A DNA stretch of 32,478 nucleotides from Bacteroidota bacterium (lineage in GTDB: Bacteria; Bacteroidota; Bacteroidia; B-17B0; Aurantibacillaceae): NCBI GenBank assembly GCA_013816895.1, contig JACDDR010000009.1, positions 1 to 32,478 on the forward strand, read 5' to 3'. Below are positions 1 through 7,494 of the stretch, one piece after another. The translations under genes were made by a program, and so were the position numbers. Below the pieces are notes generated by a model, which was not told the origin of the DNA, searched no databases, and saw nothing but the letters and a program-made list of their open reading frames with translations. Every line of letters starts with the position of its first letter. The first letter of the stretch is position 1.

Positions 1-2
1 GC

Positions 3-758
3 GCCGATGTGGCCTCAGCAACTTCAGCAAATAATATTTCGTATTATAAATCAACTGCAACAGATCTTAAATACTGGGGCGGAAATCTTACTATAGGCGG
101 GATTGCAGCAACCATCACGTATACAGCTCCTGCAGTGTATGCTTCTTATCCAATGGGCTTAAACACCACTCAATCTGCAGTAACCGGCGGCTCTTTAAAT
201 GTTTTAGGAAACAACGGAACCTTTACCGGTAATTCAACTGTTATTGCTGATGGAACCGGTACTTTAACCACAGCGGCCGGTACTTTCGCGAATGCCATGC
301 GTGTAGTAACTTCCCAAACCATAAATTTCACCGCTCCTTTTGCAACAGGTGTTGTAACGCAGGTTAATTATGATTATTATAATGCGGGAACAAAGGCGCC
401 AATGTTTACAATTTCAACTTCTTCTTTAACAAGCAACATTGGAGCACCTTCGCAACAAACAGTTGTTACACGTTATAAGCCAAGTACCGTTGGAATTGCC
501 ACAAACAATGGCGAAAATTTTGAACTGGCAGTTTATCCTAATCCATCTTCAAATGTGATTAATTTTACAACAGAAAATAAAAACGCCGTATCAGTTAGCA
601 TCTGCGATATTAATGGTAAAGCAATAAACTCTTATTCTTTTTTAAACGGCTCGTTAAAACTGGACGTATCCAACTATGCAACCGGCATCTATTCTTATAG
701 AGTTACAGGAAATAACAATCAGGTTTTAAAATCTGGTAAGATTTCAGTTAACCACTAA
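3..758 (+). CDS. T9SS type A-sorted surface protein, 5' truncated
   Basis: The frame is open to the left edge, so the true start and signal peptide lie outside the window; a GTG at 9 is probably internal. About 250 residues remain. The first ~165 are Thr/Ser/Asn/Gly-rich beta-type sequence with no domain I recognise. The last ~80 are a type IX secretion type A sorting domain: a YPNP motif followed by short beta strands and a final KSGKISVNH, the form recognised by the PorU sortase system for cell-surface attachment. The unrecognised part aligns by eye with the protein at 31367-32383 (YKS-A, GTGTLT, Y-YY motifs in the same order), so the two are paralogs. A strong terminator follows 18 nt after the stop. 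Substrate or ligand unknown. Confidence 0.85.
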   Translation, partial: ADVASATSANNISYYKSTATDLKYWGGNLTIGGIAATITYTAPAVYASYPMGLNTTQSAVTGGSLNVLGNNGTFTGNSTVIADGTGTLTTAAGTFANAMRVVTSQTINFTAPFATGVVTQVNYDYYNAGTKAPMFTISTSSLTSNIGAPSQQTVVTRYKPSTVGIATNNGENFELAVYPNPSSNVINFTTENKNAVSVSICDINGKAINSYSFLNGSLKLDVSNYATGIYSYRVTGNNNQVLKSGKISVNH

Positions 759-775
759 TTAAAAATTAATTTCAG

Positions 776-806
776 AAAGGCCACTCATTCAGGGTGGCTT
801 TTTTAT
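776..806 (+). terminator. Rho-independent terminator
   Basis: An AAGGCCAC.../...GTGGCTT inverted repeat (stem from about 776-786 with 792-802, including G-T pairs, loop ATTCA) runs directly into a T-rich tract. It ends the truncated surface-protein gene. It lies before the yqeY ATG at 830, so that start sits immediately behind the terminator. Confidence 0.8.
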
Positions 807-829
807 TTTTACAAAAACATAATTGCAAC

Positions 830-1270
830 ATGAACATAGAAGAAAAAATAAACGGCGAAATTAAAACGGCCATGCTCGCTAAAGATGCCAAGCGGCTCGA
901 AGCCCTTCGTGCTATTAAATCAGTGGTGCTTCTTTTAAAAACTTCGCCCGAAGGCTTAACGGAAGACAGCGCGAATAAAGCCATTCAGAAAGAGGTAAAA
1001 AAACGCAAGGAATCTGCTGAGATCTATAAATCACAAAATCGTCCTGATCTTGAAGAAGTAGAATTGTCGCAGGCAGCTGTTATGGAAGAATATCTTCCTA
1101 AACAAATGAGTGAGGAGGAAGTTAAAACCGAGCTTCAGAAAATTATTACATCCGTTGGCGCGAGTGGTCCTGGCGACCTGGGTAAAGTAATGGGCGCGGC
1201 TTCAAAAGCCTTGGCTGGTAAAGCCGACAACAAAATGGTTTCGGCAATCGTGAAACAACTTCTTGGTTAA
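830..1270 (+). CDS. yqeY: GatB/YqeY domain protein
   Basis: 146 residues, the normal length of the free-standing YqeY family, which resembles the tail domain of the GatB subunit of the aspartyl/glutamyl-tRNA amidotransferase; the cellular role of stand-alone YqeY is not settled. Recognisable features are the start MNIEEKINGEIKTAM, the early KRLEALRAIKS helix, an LPKQMSEEE segment near residue 90 and the C-terminal GDLGKVMGAASKALAGKADNK region. The ATG at 830 is preferred over an in-frame GTG at 794: it gives the family length, and the longer start would fall inside the preceding terminator hairpin. It is a single gene, closed by a bidirectional terminator. Confidence 0.9.
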   Translation: MNIEEKINGEIKTAMLAKDAKRLEALRAIKSVVLLLKTSPEGLTEDSANKAIQKEVKKRKESAEIYKSQNRPDLEEVELSQAAVMEEYLPKQMSEEEVKTELQKIITSVGASGPGDLGKVMGAASKALAGKADNKMVSAIVKQLLG

Positions 1271-1287
1271 TATTTTATAAAATAAAA

Positions 1288-1312
1288 GAGGCGGAACATT
1301 ATCCGCCTCCTT
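1288..1312. terminator. Bidirectional terminator between convergent genes
   Basis: Perfect 8-bp stem GAGGCGGA (1288-1295) with TCCGCCTC (1302-1309), loop ACATTA, followed on the plus strand by CTTTCTT. On the minus strand it is followed by TTTTATTTT. It separates plus-strand yqeY from the minus-strand tonB-like gene, which ends at 1333. Confidence 0.8.
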
Positions 1313-1332
1313 TCTTACACAAACAAACAGGA

Positions 1333-2118
1333 CTACCTCACTTTAAATTTTATCGGTAACTGATAGTATACTTTAACGGCTCTTCCGTTCACTTTACCCG
1401 GCTTTTTAAAATCAGGTATCATGCTCACTACTCTCAACGCTTCTTCGTCAAGCCCGTATCCAAGATTATTTAATAATTTAAGGCTGCCCACTTTGCCCTT
1501 CTGGTCTACTACAAACTTTACGTACACGGTTCCTTCTTTTCCCACTTCATGCGCCACTTCAGGATATTTTAATTTCGAACCAAGAAAAGAATATAAAGCT
1601 CTCAGCCCTCCCTCAAATTCCGGCGCGCTGTCGGGAATCATAACAATTTGTTCTACATCTACATTTGTTGTTCCTGTAGAAACAACGGATGGCGTGGATG
1701 GACCCGTCGCACCATCAGTAGTAGTAGTTCCGCTAAAAGGGGTTGTTGCAACTTCGATTGTGGTTCCACTGTCAACGGCTGCAGTGCTGCTGATCACAGT
1801 TCCTAAGCCGTTACTTCCACCCCCGGCCGGTGGGGTTGTTCGCACAGGCTCCGGCAGTTTTTCGGGAGGGGTATTCACTGTAACGGTATAAGTAGTAGTG
1901 TCGATGAAGGGAATCGTTGATTTGGCCTCATCATTGGGCTTGTTATTCAGATAAAAGGCGATAGCGAAAATACTTCCAAAACCAAACATCATTATGGCCA
2001 GGGATTTCACAATCGTATTACCGTAGGAAGAACGGATCTCGTAAGCGCCGTACATTTTATTTTTGTTAGCGAAAATAATATCGTTCACTTTCTGCTGATT
2101 GTTTATTAGGTAACTCAT
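1333..2118 (-). CDS. Energy transducer TonB family protein
   Basis: 261 residues. The cytoplasmic N-terminus (NKNKMYGAYEIRSSYGN, ~residues 18-34) is the form common in Bacteroidota TonB/M56-associated proteins. One membrane segment lies at ~39-57. Residues ~60-165 are a Pro/Thr/Ser/Gly-rich periplasmic linker. The TonB C-terminal domain (~168-261) has the typical P-EFEGG, LKYPEVA, GTVYVKFVVDQKGKV and LDEEALRVV blocks. Such proteins couple proton-motive force to TonB-dependent outer-membrane receptors; one receptor is encoded at 22267-24636, but nothing shows they are partners. No exbB/exbD adjoins. The untranslated leader contains a perfect 7-bp hairpin. Confidence 0.9.
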   Translation of the reverse strand: MSYLINNQQKVNDIIFANKNKMYGAYEIRSSYGNTIVKSLAIMMFGFGSIFAIAFYLNNKPNDEAKSTIPFIDTTTYTVTVNTPPEKLPEPVRTTPPAGGGSNGLGTVISSTAAVDSGTTIEVATTPFSGTTTTDGATGPSTPSVVSTGTTNVDVEQIVMIPDSAPEFEGGLRALYSFLGSKLKYPEVAHEVGKEGTVYVKFVVDQKGKVGSLKLLNNLGYGLDEEALRVVSMIPDFKKPGKVNGRAVKVYYQLPIKFKVR

Positions 2119-2141
2119 AATGCTAATTTTTTAAGTTTTGT

Positions 2142-2159
2142 GGAGATGCACTCATCTCC
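2142..2159 (-). promoter_or_regulatory. Leader hairpin upstream of tonB-like gene
   Basis: GGAGATG (2142-2148), loop CACT, CATCTCC (2153-2159): a perfect 7-bp inverted repeat about 24 nt before the start of the tonB-like gene. No T-run follows on either strand, so it does not look like a terminator. It could be an mRNA leader structure or an operator; on the minus strand it contains a GGAG sequence. Function unproven. Confidence 0.3.
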
Positions 2160-2319
2160 TTTCATTAAACGGTTGCGCTTGCGTTAGAATGATAATGTAA
2201 AATTAGGCGGGAGGCGCTTAAAATAAAACTACTCTCTTAAAAGTGGCAGCATTTACTTTGTAAGTGGGATTAAAATGCCGGAAAATGGTAAATACTAAAA
2301 AGCTATGAAAGCTAATTTG

Positions 2320-3276
2320 TTAAAATGTACAGTCGTTAACAGAACGCCTGCTTGCTTTCTCACTGGAAACTTCTCCGCCAAAAACAGGGGAGATGGAAAT
2401 CATGATTTCTGCTGTATTAGGCGCGGCGCGAAGCATTTTATTAATCGAAAAATCGTAGGCCATTCCAACATTGAAATTACGTATCAATCTGAATTGCACA
2501 ATAGCGCTTATAAAATTCCGGCTCCGGATACTGGCGCCGAACGCGAATTTCTTATCATAATAATTCATGATATTTAGCTCAACAGATGGTTTAAATGCTA
2601 CCGATCCCCGGAGGTTAAGCGCGACCATTACTGTATTGTAATCGTTATACGGCGCTTTTTTACCAATGCTGAAAATATAGTGCGGTAATAATCGCGAAGG
2701 GCTGCCTATCTGCCCGCCAATACCCTTCTGGCTGTACATGGTTAATTGCTGTAAGGAAAAGTCAGCGAAGAATTTTTTTGTATTGAAGCGAACTCCTGGC
2801 ACTACATCCGGATAAGCGATTACGCCTGCGGAAGATTTATTCACCGCCGGATCGTTCCGGTCGAAGTTGGCGGCAGAAATTTTAAATTGTTTTATTCCAA
2901 CAAACACTCCTGCCGATAACACCATTTTTTTTGTTAGCAGCAAATGGAAAGTATACGATAACCACACATCGTTTTTTATAAAAGCACCGTTCTGATCCTG
3001 GTCAACATACATTCCTACATTGTGCCATTTGCTATAACTGTGTTGCGGAACAAAATTATAATTAAAAGAAACGAATTGTGATTTTGGATTATTACTCACC
3101 CCAATCCACTGAGTCCTGCCGCCTGCAATAATTTCAAACGGAGCGTTAATAGAAGTGCCCGACGCTGCCGGATTATAACCTATCTTGTTAAATATAAACT
3201 GTGTGTATTGCGGAAATTCCTGTGCGGAAAACTGAATCACTAAAACAGATAAAAGATATATGAACAGGTTTCTCAT
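2320..3276 (-). CDS. PorP/SprF family type IX secretion system membrane protein
   Basis: 318 residues with a signal peptide (MRNLFIYLLSVLVIQFSAQ, cleavage near 19). The family hallmark NPAASG appears at ~residue 35, after QYTQFIFNKIGY, and the remainder alternates beta strands as in an outer-membrane barrel (for example FADFSLQQLTMYS, PHYIFSIGKK, FISAIVQFRLI). PorP/SprF proteins are outer-membrane partners that help export or anchor type B (CHU_C) T9SS cargo such as SprB. Its ATG overlaps the stop of the upstream CHU_C gene by 4 nt (ATGA), so the two are translationally coupled and this is very probably its dedicated partner. It is not the core-locus PorP by context, since no porKLMN genes follow. 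Confidence 0.9.
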   Translation of the reverse strand: MRNLFIYLLSVLVIQFSAQEFPQYTQFIFNKIGYNPAASGTSINAPFEIIAGGRTQWIGVSNNPKSQFVSFNYNFVPQHSYSKWHNVGMYVDQDQNGAFIKNDVWLSYTFHLLLTKKMVLSAGVFVGIKQFKISAANFDRNDPAVNKSSAGVIAYPDVVPGVRFNTKKFFADFSLQQLTMYSQKGIGGQIGSPSRLLPHYIFSIGKKAPYNDYNTVMVALNLRGSVAFKPSVELNIMNYYDKKFAFGASIRSRNFISAIVQFRLIRNFNVGMAYDFSINKMLRAAPNTAEIMISISPVFGGEVSSEKASRRSVNDCTF

Positions 3277-3848
3277 CTAAGGATGGTCACATCACCTTTT
3301 TCAAAATCATGTTTGTTTCCTCCGTCATAATAAAAAACATAGTAGTAGGTGCCGTCTAATGCATTTATTCCATTCCACTTTCCATCCCAGGGCGTGTAAC
3401 TTCCTTTTTGTGAATGCACCTGTTGACCCCATTTATTAAAAACATATAATTCGAATTTGGGATATTCATGAACATTACTGAGTTGCCACAAATCGTTGTA
3501 CTCATCTCCGTTAGGTGTAAAATGGTTGGAGAGCCCAACCCGGCATTTCTCTTTTTCAATCTTATAATTCAGGGTTGTGTCGAGTTTATTTTTAATCACT
3601 ACATGAACATTATAATTTCCTGCTGACAAATTGCTGATGCTAAGAACTCCTGTTTGACCATTACTCCAGGTAATAGTAATAGTATCGCCGGCTTGTGGTG
3701 AAAGTATTTCCACAGCGGCTGATCCTTTTGTACAGTCTTCGTTTTTCTGTCCCGGATTAAACGTGTAGGTGTTTTGACAAAAAATGGACGGAGCCAGGCA
3801 CAAAAAAGCCCCAAAAAATATTTTTATAAGCTGAAATTTAATAAACAT
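3273..3848 (-). CDS. Small T9SS type B (CHU_C) secreted protein
   Basis: 191 residues with signal peptide (cleavage after SIFCQ, ~25). Residues ~30-100 look like a single SprB-type repeat (CTKGSAAVEILS..., ITWSNGQTG, ISNLSAGNYNVHV). Residues ~105-191 are a gliding-motility-associated C-terminal domain: NHFTPNGDEYNDLW, FELYVFNKWGQQV, WDGKWNG, LDGTYYYVFYY. This domain directs secretion by the type IX system and surface attachment. The protein is remarkably short for the class: one repeat and the sorting domain. The stop overlaps the start of the PorP/SprF gene as ATGA. Possible roles are a short surface adhesin or a structural partner of the barrel; ligand unknown. Confidence 0.88.
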   Translation of the reverse strand: MFIKFQLIKIFFGAFLCLAPSIFCQNTYTFNPGQKNEDCTKGSAAVEILSPQAGDTITITWSNGQTGVLSISNLSAGNYNVHVVIKNKLDTTLNYKIEKEKCRVGLSNHFTPNGDEYNDLWQLSNVHEYPKFELYVFNKWGQQVHSQKGSYTPWDGKWNGINALDGTYYYVFYYDGGNKHDFEKGDVTILR

Positions 3849-3951
3849 GATTATGGAAATAAAGATACAAAAAAATACTTTTTTTAAGCCATTTTGAATT
3901 TATATTTTAAACTCCGTCCTTAATATTAATCGTATCTTTACAGCTATAGTT

Positions 3952-4896
3952 ATGAAAAACATAATTGAACCGGTAAGCAGGCAGGCCCTTACGTCCGAAC
4001 TAAATAAAGAACGTTATATCCGGAAAACAAACAACGGTACCAACGAAATATATATCATTACCCATCATAATTCGCCGAACGTTATGCGCGAAATTGGAAG
4101 ATTGCGCGAAGTTACATTCAGGCACGCGGGTGGCGGCACAGGAAAGGAAATTGACATTGACGAGTTTGATACCAGTTCTCATCCCTATCAGCAGTTGCTT
4201 GTGTGGAATCCGGAAGAACAGGAAATTGTAGGTGCTTACAGATTTATACTTTGTAAAGACGCAGAGTACACCAATGGCAAAGTTCATCTCGCCACCACCG
4301 AACTTTTTGATTTTAGTCCGCAGTTCTATAAAGAATATCTGCCTTACACGATTGAACTCGGGCGGTCCTTTATTCAACCTTTGTATCAGCCCAGCGAACA
4401 ATTTCGCAAAGGTTTATTCAGTTTGGATAATTTATGGGATGGCCTTGGCGCTATTGTTCTGGATAATCCCTCGCAAAAACATTTTTATGGTAAAGTAACC
4501 ATGTACACCGATTTTAATGTTCAGGCAAGGGATTACATCCTCAGCTTTATGAACCATTATTTTCCGGATAAAGAAAAGCTGGTAACACCAATACACGGCA
4601 TCACCATTAACACAGATGTATCTGCTTTCTTAAAAGAATTAAGCCCGCTGTCTTATAAAGAAGGGCACGCGTTGCTAAATAAAACCGTAAGGGCTCTTGG
4701 AGAGAACATTCCACCGCTTGTAAATGCGTACATGAACCTCAGTCCAACCATGAAAAGCTTTGGCACCGCTATAAATCCCACCTTTGGGGGTGTAGAAGAA
4801 ACAGGAATTCTTGTCACAATAAACGATGTTTACGAGAGTAAAAAAGAACGCCACTTTAATTCTTATCTCAAAGAAAAAGGATTATTGAAAAAATAG
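3952..4896 (+). CDS. GNAT-fold lipid N-acyltransferase (OlsB/GlsB-like)
   Basis: 314 residues, no signal peptide. It resembles the 'hemolysin-like' acyl-ACP N-acyltransferase group that includes OlsB (ornithine lipids) and Bacteroides GlsB (glycine lipids). Family-like segments are REIGRLREVTFRHAGGGTG (~residues 44-62), DIDEFD, QQLLVWNPEEQEIVGAYRF (~82-100), a TIELGRSFIQPLYQ block (~133-146), and LDNLWDGLGAIVL. The reaction would be transfer of a 3-hydroxy fatty acyl chain to an amino-acid amine as the first step of an aminolipid. The usual second acyltransferase (OlsA/GlsA) is not adjacent, so substrate is undetermined. It is 3 nt upstream of engB and probably co-transcribed with it. Confidence 0.72.
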   Translation: MKNIIEPVSRQALTSELNKERYIRKTNNGTNEIYIITHHNSPNVMREIGRLREVTFRHAGGGTGKEIDIDEFDTSSHPYQQLLVWNPEEQEIVGAYRFILCKDAEYTNGKVHLATTELFDFSPQFYKEYLPYTIELGRSFIQPLYQPSEQFRKGLFSLDNLWDGLGAIVLDNPSQKHFYGKVTMYTDFNVQARDYILSFMNHYFPDKEKLVTPIHGITINTDVSAFLKELSPLSYKEGHALLNKTVRALGENIPPLVNAYMNLSPTMKSFGTAINPTFGGVEETGILVTINDVYESKKERHFNSYLKEKGLLKK

Positions 4897-4899
4897 AAC

Positions 4900-5523
4900 A
4901 TGCAGATTAAAAAAGCCATATTTAAACAAAGTGCTCCGCGTTTGCAGGACTGTCCGAAATCACATTTGCCTGAGTACGCTTTTATTGGGAGAAGCAATGT
5001 TGGGAAATCCTCATTGATTAATATGTTGTGCAACAATAACAGTCTCGCGAAAACATCTTCCACGCCCGGAAAAACGCAACTCATTAATTATTTTTTAATC
5101 AACGATAACTGGCATTTGGTAGATTTGCCTGGCTATGGTTTCGCGAAAACAAGTAAAGATAACCGCGATAAATTTGAGGCAATTATAAGCGACTATTGTC
5201 AAAAGCGTGAGAACCTGGCAACCCTGTTTGTGCTTATCGACAGCCGGCTGCCGCTTCAGCGCATTGATCTCGAATTTATGCAGTGGTGCAGTTCAAAAGA
5301 AATTCCTTTCAGCATCATCTACACAAAAGCTGATAAAAATTCAAAAGCCGAACTCGTGCGCAATATTAAAAACATTGAAACGGAATTAGCGAAACACTGG
5401 GAAGAATTACCGAATAGTTTTATTTCCTCGGCAGAAAAAAAAACCGGACAGGAAGAAATTCTTGATTTCATTTATCACTACAATGAAGAAATAAAAAAAA
5501 TGGACAATGAAAAACAGAAGTAA
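4900..5523 (+). CDS. engB: Ribosome biogenesis GTPase EngB (YihA/YsxC)
   Basis: 207 residues, family length. All GTPase motifs are present: G1 GRSNVGKS (30-37), G2 STPGKT (54-59), G3 DLPGYG (75-80), G4 TKAD (142-145) and G5 SSAEK (176-180). EngB is an essential GTPase in maturation of the large ribosomal subunit. The C-terminus is a Lys/Glu-rich tail (EEIKKMDNEKQK). It starts 3 nt after the N-acyltransferase gene and is followed 2 nt later by the 109-residue gene. Confidence 0.95.
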   Translation: MQIKKAIFKQSAPRLQDCPKSHLPEYAFIGRSNVGKSSLINMLCNNNSLAKTSSTPGKTQLINYFLINDNWHLVDLPGYGFAKTSKDNRDKFEAIISDYCQKRENLATLFVLIDSRLPLQRIDLEFMQWCSSKEIPFSIIYTKADKNSKAELVRNIKNIETELAKHWEELPNSFISSAEKKTGQEEILDFIYHYNEEIKKMDNEKQK

Positions 5524-5525
5524 CC

Positions 5526-5855
5526 ATGGCCAGTGATTGGGAAACGCTTCAGACGAAGCTAAGCGAACGTTTTGGCGGCGACATGGATTACGACACCATG
5601 TTATTCATGATCGGCCTCAACGAACTGGGCAAGCCCTTCAGAAAATATAAGAAAGACGAAAAACTTGAAGTGATGCACGTGGCTATATGTACACTTCTTG
5701 AACCTTTTGGTTTCTATGAATTCATGGGCAAAGATGAAGAGGGCTGGCCCCACTGGAATCTAAAAGAGAATTTGCCGCACCTCGATCCCAAACAGCAGAA
5801 TAAGTTGATCATAGATGCTATGATTGATTATTTTAAAAAGGGAGAATTTATTTAA
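5526..5855 (+). CDS. Conserved-looking hypothetical protein, 109 aa
   Basis: Not recognised. Cytosolic (no signal peptide or membrane segment), acidic and aromatic, mostly helical in appearance. It starts 2 nt after the engB stop, so it is almost certainly translated from the same message. Notable segments: DMDYDTMLFMIGLNELG, KEDEKLEV-type Lys/Glu stretch near residue 43, and GFYEFMGKDEEGWPHWN around 63-79, which has an unusual density of Trp, Tyr and Phe for so small a protein. No catalytic motif is visible. The position suggests, but does not prove, a link with ribosome assembly. Confidence 0.8.
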   Translation: MASDWETLQTKLSERFGGDMDYDTMLFMIGLNELGKPFRKYKKDEKLEVMHVAICTLLEPFGFYEFMGKDEEGWPHWNLKENLPHLDPKQQNKLIIDAMIDYFKKGEFI

Positions 5856-5865
5856 TTCCTTTTGA

Positions 5866-6372
5866 ATGATTATTGCTGAAACCGAAAGGCTCATTCTACG
5901 CGAAATGTCGGCGGAAGACGCTGAGCAGGCTTATCTTTTAAATCTTGATCCGGAGGTTATAAAATACACGGGCGATGAGCCCTTTAAAACGATTGAAGAA
6001 GCCAGAACCTTTTTAGAAAATTATACTTCCTATAAAAAATATGGTTTCGGAAGATGGGCAGTTGAGGATAAAAATAACAATACATTTTTGGGCTGGTGTG
6101 GTTTAAAATATATAGAAGAAGAAAACCAGCATGATATTGGCTTTCGTTTTTTTAAAAAACACTGGGGCAAGGGTTACGCAACCGAAGCAGCGTTAGCCTG
6201 TTTATCGTTGGGATTTGAAACATTTAAACTTCCCCACATTATTGGCCGGGCTGCAAAAGCAAACACGGGCTCTGTAAATGTTTTAAAGAAAACCGGCATG
6301 TCTTATTTGAAAGATGATGAATGCCATGGTGATGAAGCGGTGATATATATTATTTACAAGCCCGAGAAATAA
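5866..6372 (+). CDS. GNAT family N-acetyltransferase (RimJ/RimL type)
   Basis: 168 residues. It starts MIIAETERLILREMSAEDAE, the beta1/alpha1 signature of the RimJ/RimL (Acetyltransf_3) group. DIGFRFFKKHWGKGYATEA (~residues 90-108) carries the WGKGYA acetyl-CoA pyrophosphate-binding loop, and the late RAAKANTGSVNVLKKTGM segment is the usual beta/alpha N-x-x-S-x-x-V-x-x-K-x-G motif. Such enzymes acetylate N-termini or small-molecule amines; the acceptor cannot be read from sequence. It begins 10 nt after the 109-residue gene, last of the run that starts at 3952. Confidence 0.88.
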   Translation: MIIAETERLILREMSAEDAEQAYLLNLDPEVIKYTGDEPFKTIEEARTFLENYTSYKKYGFGRWAVEDKNNNTFLGWCGLKYIEEENQHDIGFRFFKKHWGKGYATEAALACLSLGFETFKLPHIIGRAAKANTGSVNVLKKTGMSYLKDDECHGDEAVIYIIYKPEK

Positions 6373-6437
6373 TACAGTGGTATATTTCTTGTATCTTTAA
6401 ATAAAACCCAGTACTTTTAAATTAAAATTATTTTTAT

Positions 6438-7328
6438 ATGAAAAAATTTTCAATCAAAAAAATCCTTGTTCCGATTGACTTTTCCGAAACAGCCGCCAAC
6501 GCTTTAAAGCAAGCCGTTCTGATAGCGAAATCTAACCAGGCAAGTATAAAGCTGGTGCACGCGGTTCATTCAGTATATATTACAGGCAGTGAGCTTACAG
6601 TGCCCACCAGCGAAGCGTTTTATAACAAAATTCAAAAAACAGCTGAGCAACGTTTAAAAGAAATGACCCAGGGTATCGCTGGTATCGCTATAACGTATGA
6701 AGTAAAAATGGGGAGCGTTGATAAAATAGTGAATTACACAGCCTCAAAAGAAAAATTTGATTTGATTATCATGGGAACGCATGGCACTTCAGGCGCCAAA
6801 GAATTTTTTATTGGAAGCAATGCCTATAAAGTTGTTCATAATGCTACTTGTCCTGTAATGACAATTCAGAAAAAAATCAAAGCAGGTTTTAAAAATATAG
6901 TTTTACCGATCCGCCTGGGCTTGCATTCGCGCCAGAAAGTCGATTATGTAGTAGAACTTGCTAAAACATTTGGCTCCACCATTCACATCGTTGGCTTTGT
7001 TTCCGATAAAAGCAAAGACAGCAAAGATAAAATCAGAGCGTATGTAAAGCAGGTGGAAAAATACCTTGGAGATTTAAAATTAAATCAAACCTCAGCAGTT
7101 ATTGCTGGAAATAATTTTACAAAAGAAATTCTTTCGTTTGGTAAGGAAAAGAACGCGGATCTTATCGCTGTTATGAATGATAATGACTTTAGTCTTGATC
7201 AATTAATGAGTGGCTCTTACGCGAAACAGTTTGTGAATCATTCCGACATTCCGGTGTTAAGCGTTCCTGTAAAGGAAAGTGATATTCTTACTTTCTCACC
7301 ATACCTCAGCGGAGTAAGCCCGACATAA
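6438..7328 (+). CDS. Universal stress protein, tandem UspA domains
   Basis: 296 residues in two Usp domains. Domain 1 (~1-145) begins IKKILVPIDFSETAANAL and keeps the ATP-binding pattern G-2x-G-9x-G-S (GTHGTSGAKEFFIGS, ~113-127), followed by VVHNATCPVMTI. Domain 2 (~150-285) keeps the strand order and end (FVNHSDIPVLSVPV), but the nucleotide loop is degenerate (MNDNDFSLDQLMSGSYAK lacks the G-2x-G). One domain therefore probably binds ATP and the other does not. Soluble cytoplasmic protein. A single-gene unit; no hairpin terminator is obvious behind it, only a weak GTTTTA/TAAAAC inverted repeat at 7354-7371. Confidence 0.9.
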   Translation: MKKFSIKKILVPIDFSETAANALKQAVLIAKSNQASIKLVHAVHSVYITGSELTVPTSEAFYNKIQKTAEQRLKEMTQGIAGIAITYEVKMGSVDKIVNYTASKEKFDLIIMGTHGTSGAKEFFIGSNAYKVVHNATCPVMTIQKKIKAGFKNIVLPIRLGLHSRQKVDYVVELAKTFGSTIHIVGFVSDKSKDSKDKIRAYVKQVEKYLGDLKLNQTSAVIAGNNFTKEILSFGKEKNADLIAVMNDNDFSLDQLMSGSYAKQFVNHSDIPVLSVPVKESDILTFSPYLSGVSPT

Positions 7329-7494
7329 GTTTAAGATTAACCTCTTTCTAGTTGTTTTAAGGGGCTAAAACCTGCCATTCGGCGATTAATATCTTCGAAA
7401 TCAGCGTCTTATCGCGTTACAATTTGTATTTTCGTTAAAATATGTAAACCTTTTACAGTTTTTAACGTATTAATCAGTAATAATCGCGGCGCGT

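Noticed and set aside
794..829. GTG start 36 nt upstream for yqeY
   Set aside because: It starts inside the terminator hairpin of the previous gene and lengthens the protein beyond its family.
2305..2577. A 90-codon plus-strand frame opposite the PorP/SprF gene
   Set aside because: Antisense to the conserved C-terminal half of a clear family member; no signal peptide or domain.
3933..3940. TATCTTTA -7-like element before the N-acyltransferase gene (a similar one at 6392-6399 before the stress protein gene)
   Set aside because: No TTG/TTTG lies 17-23 nt upstream in either case, so only half of the promoter pattern is present.
7354..7371. GTTTTA/TAAAAC inverted repeat behind the stress protein gene as a terminator
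   Set aside because: Only six AT-rich pairs and no T-run follows; chance in AT-rich DNA is the simpler explanation.
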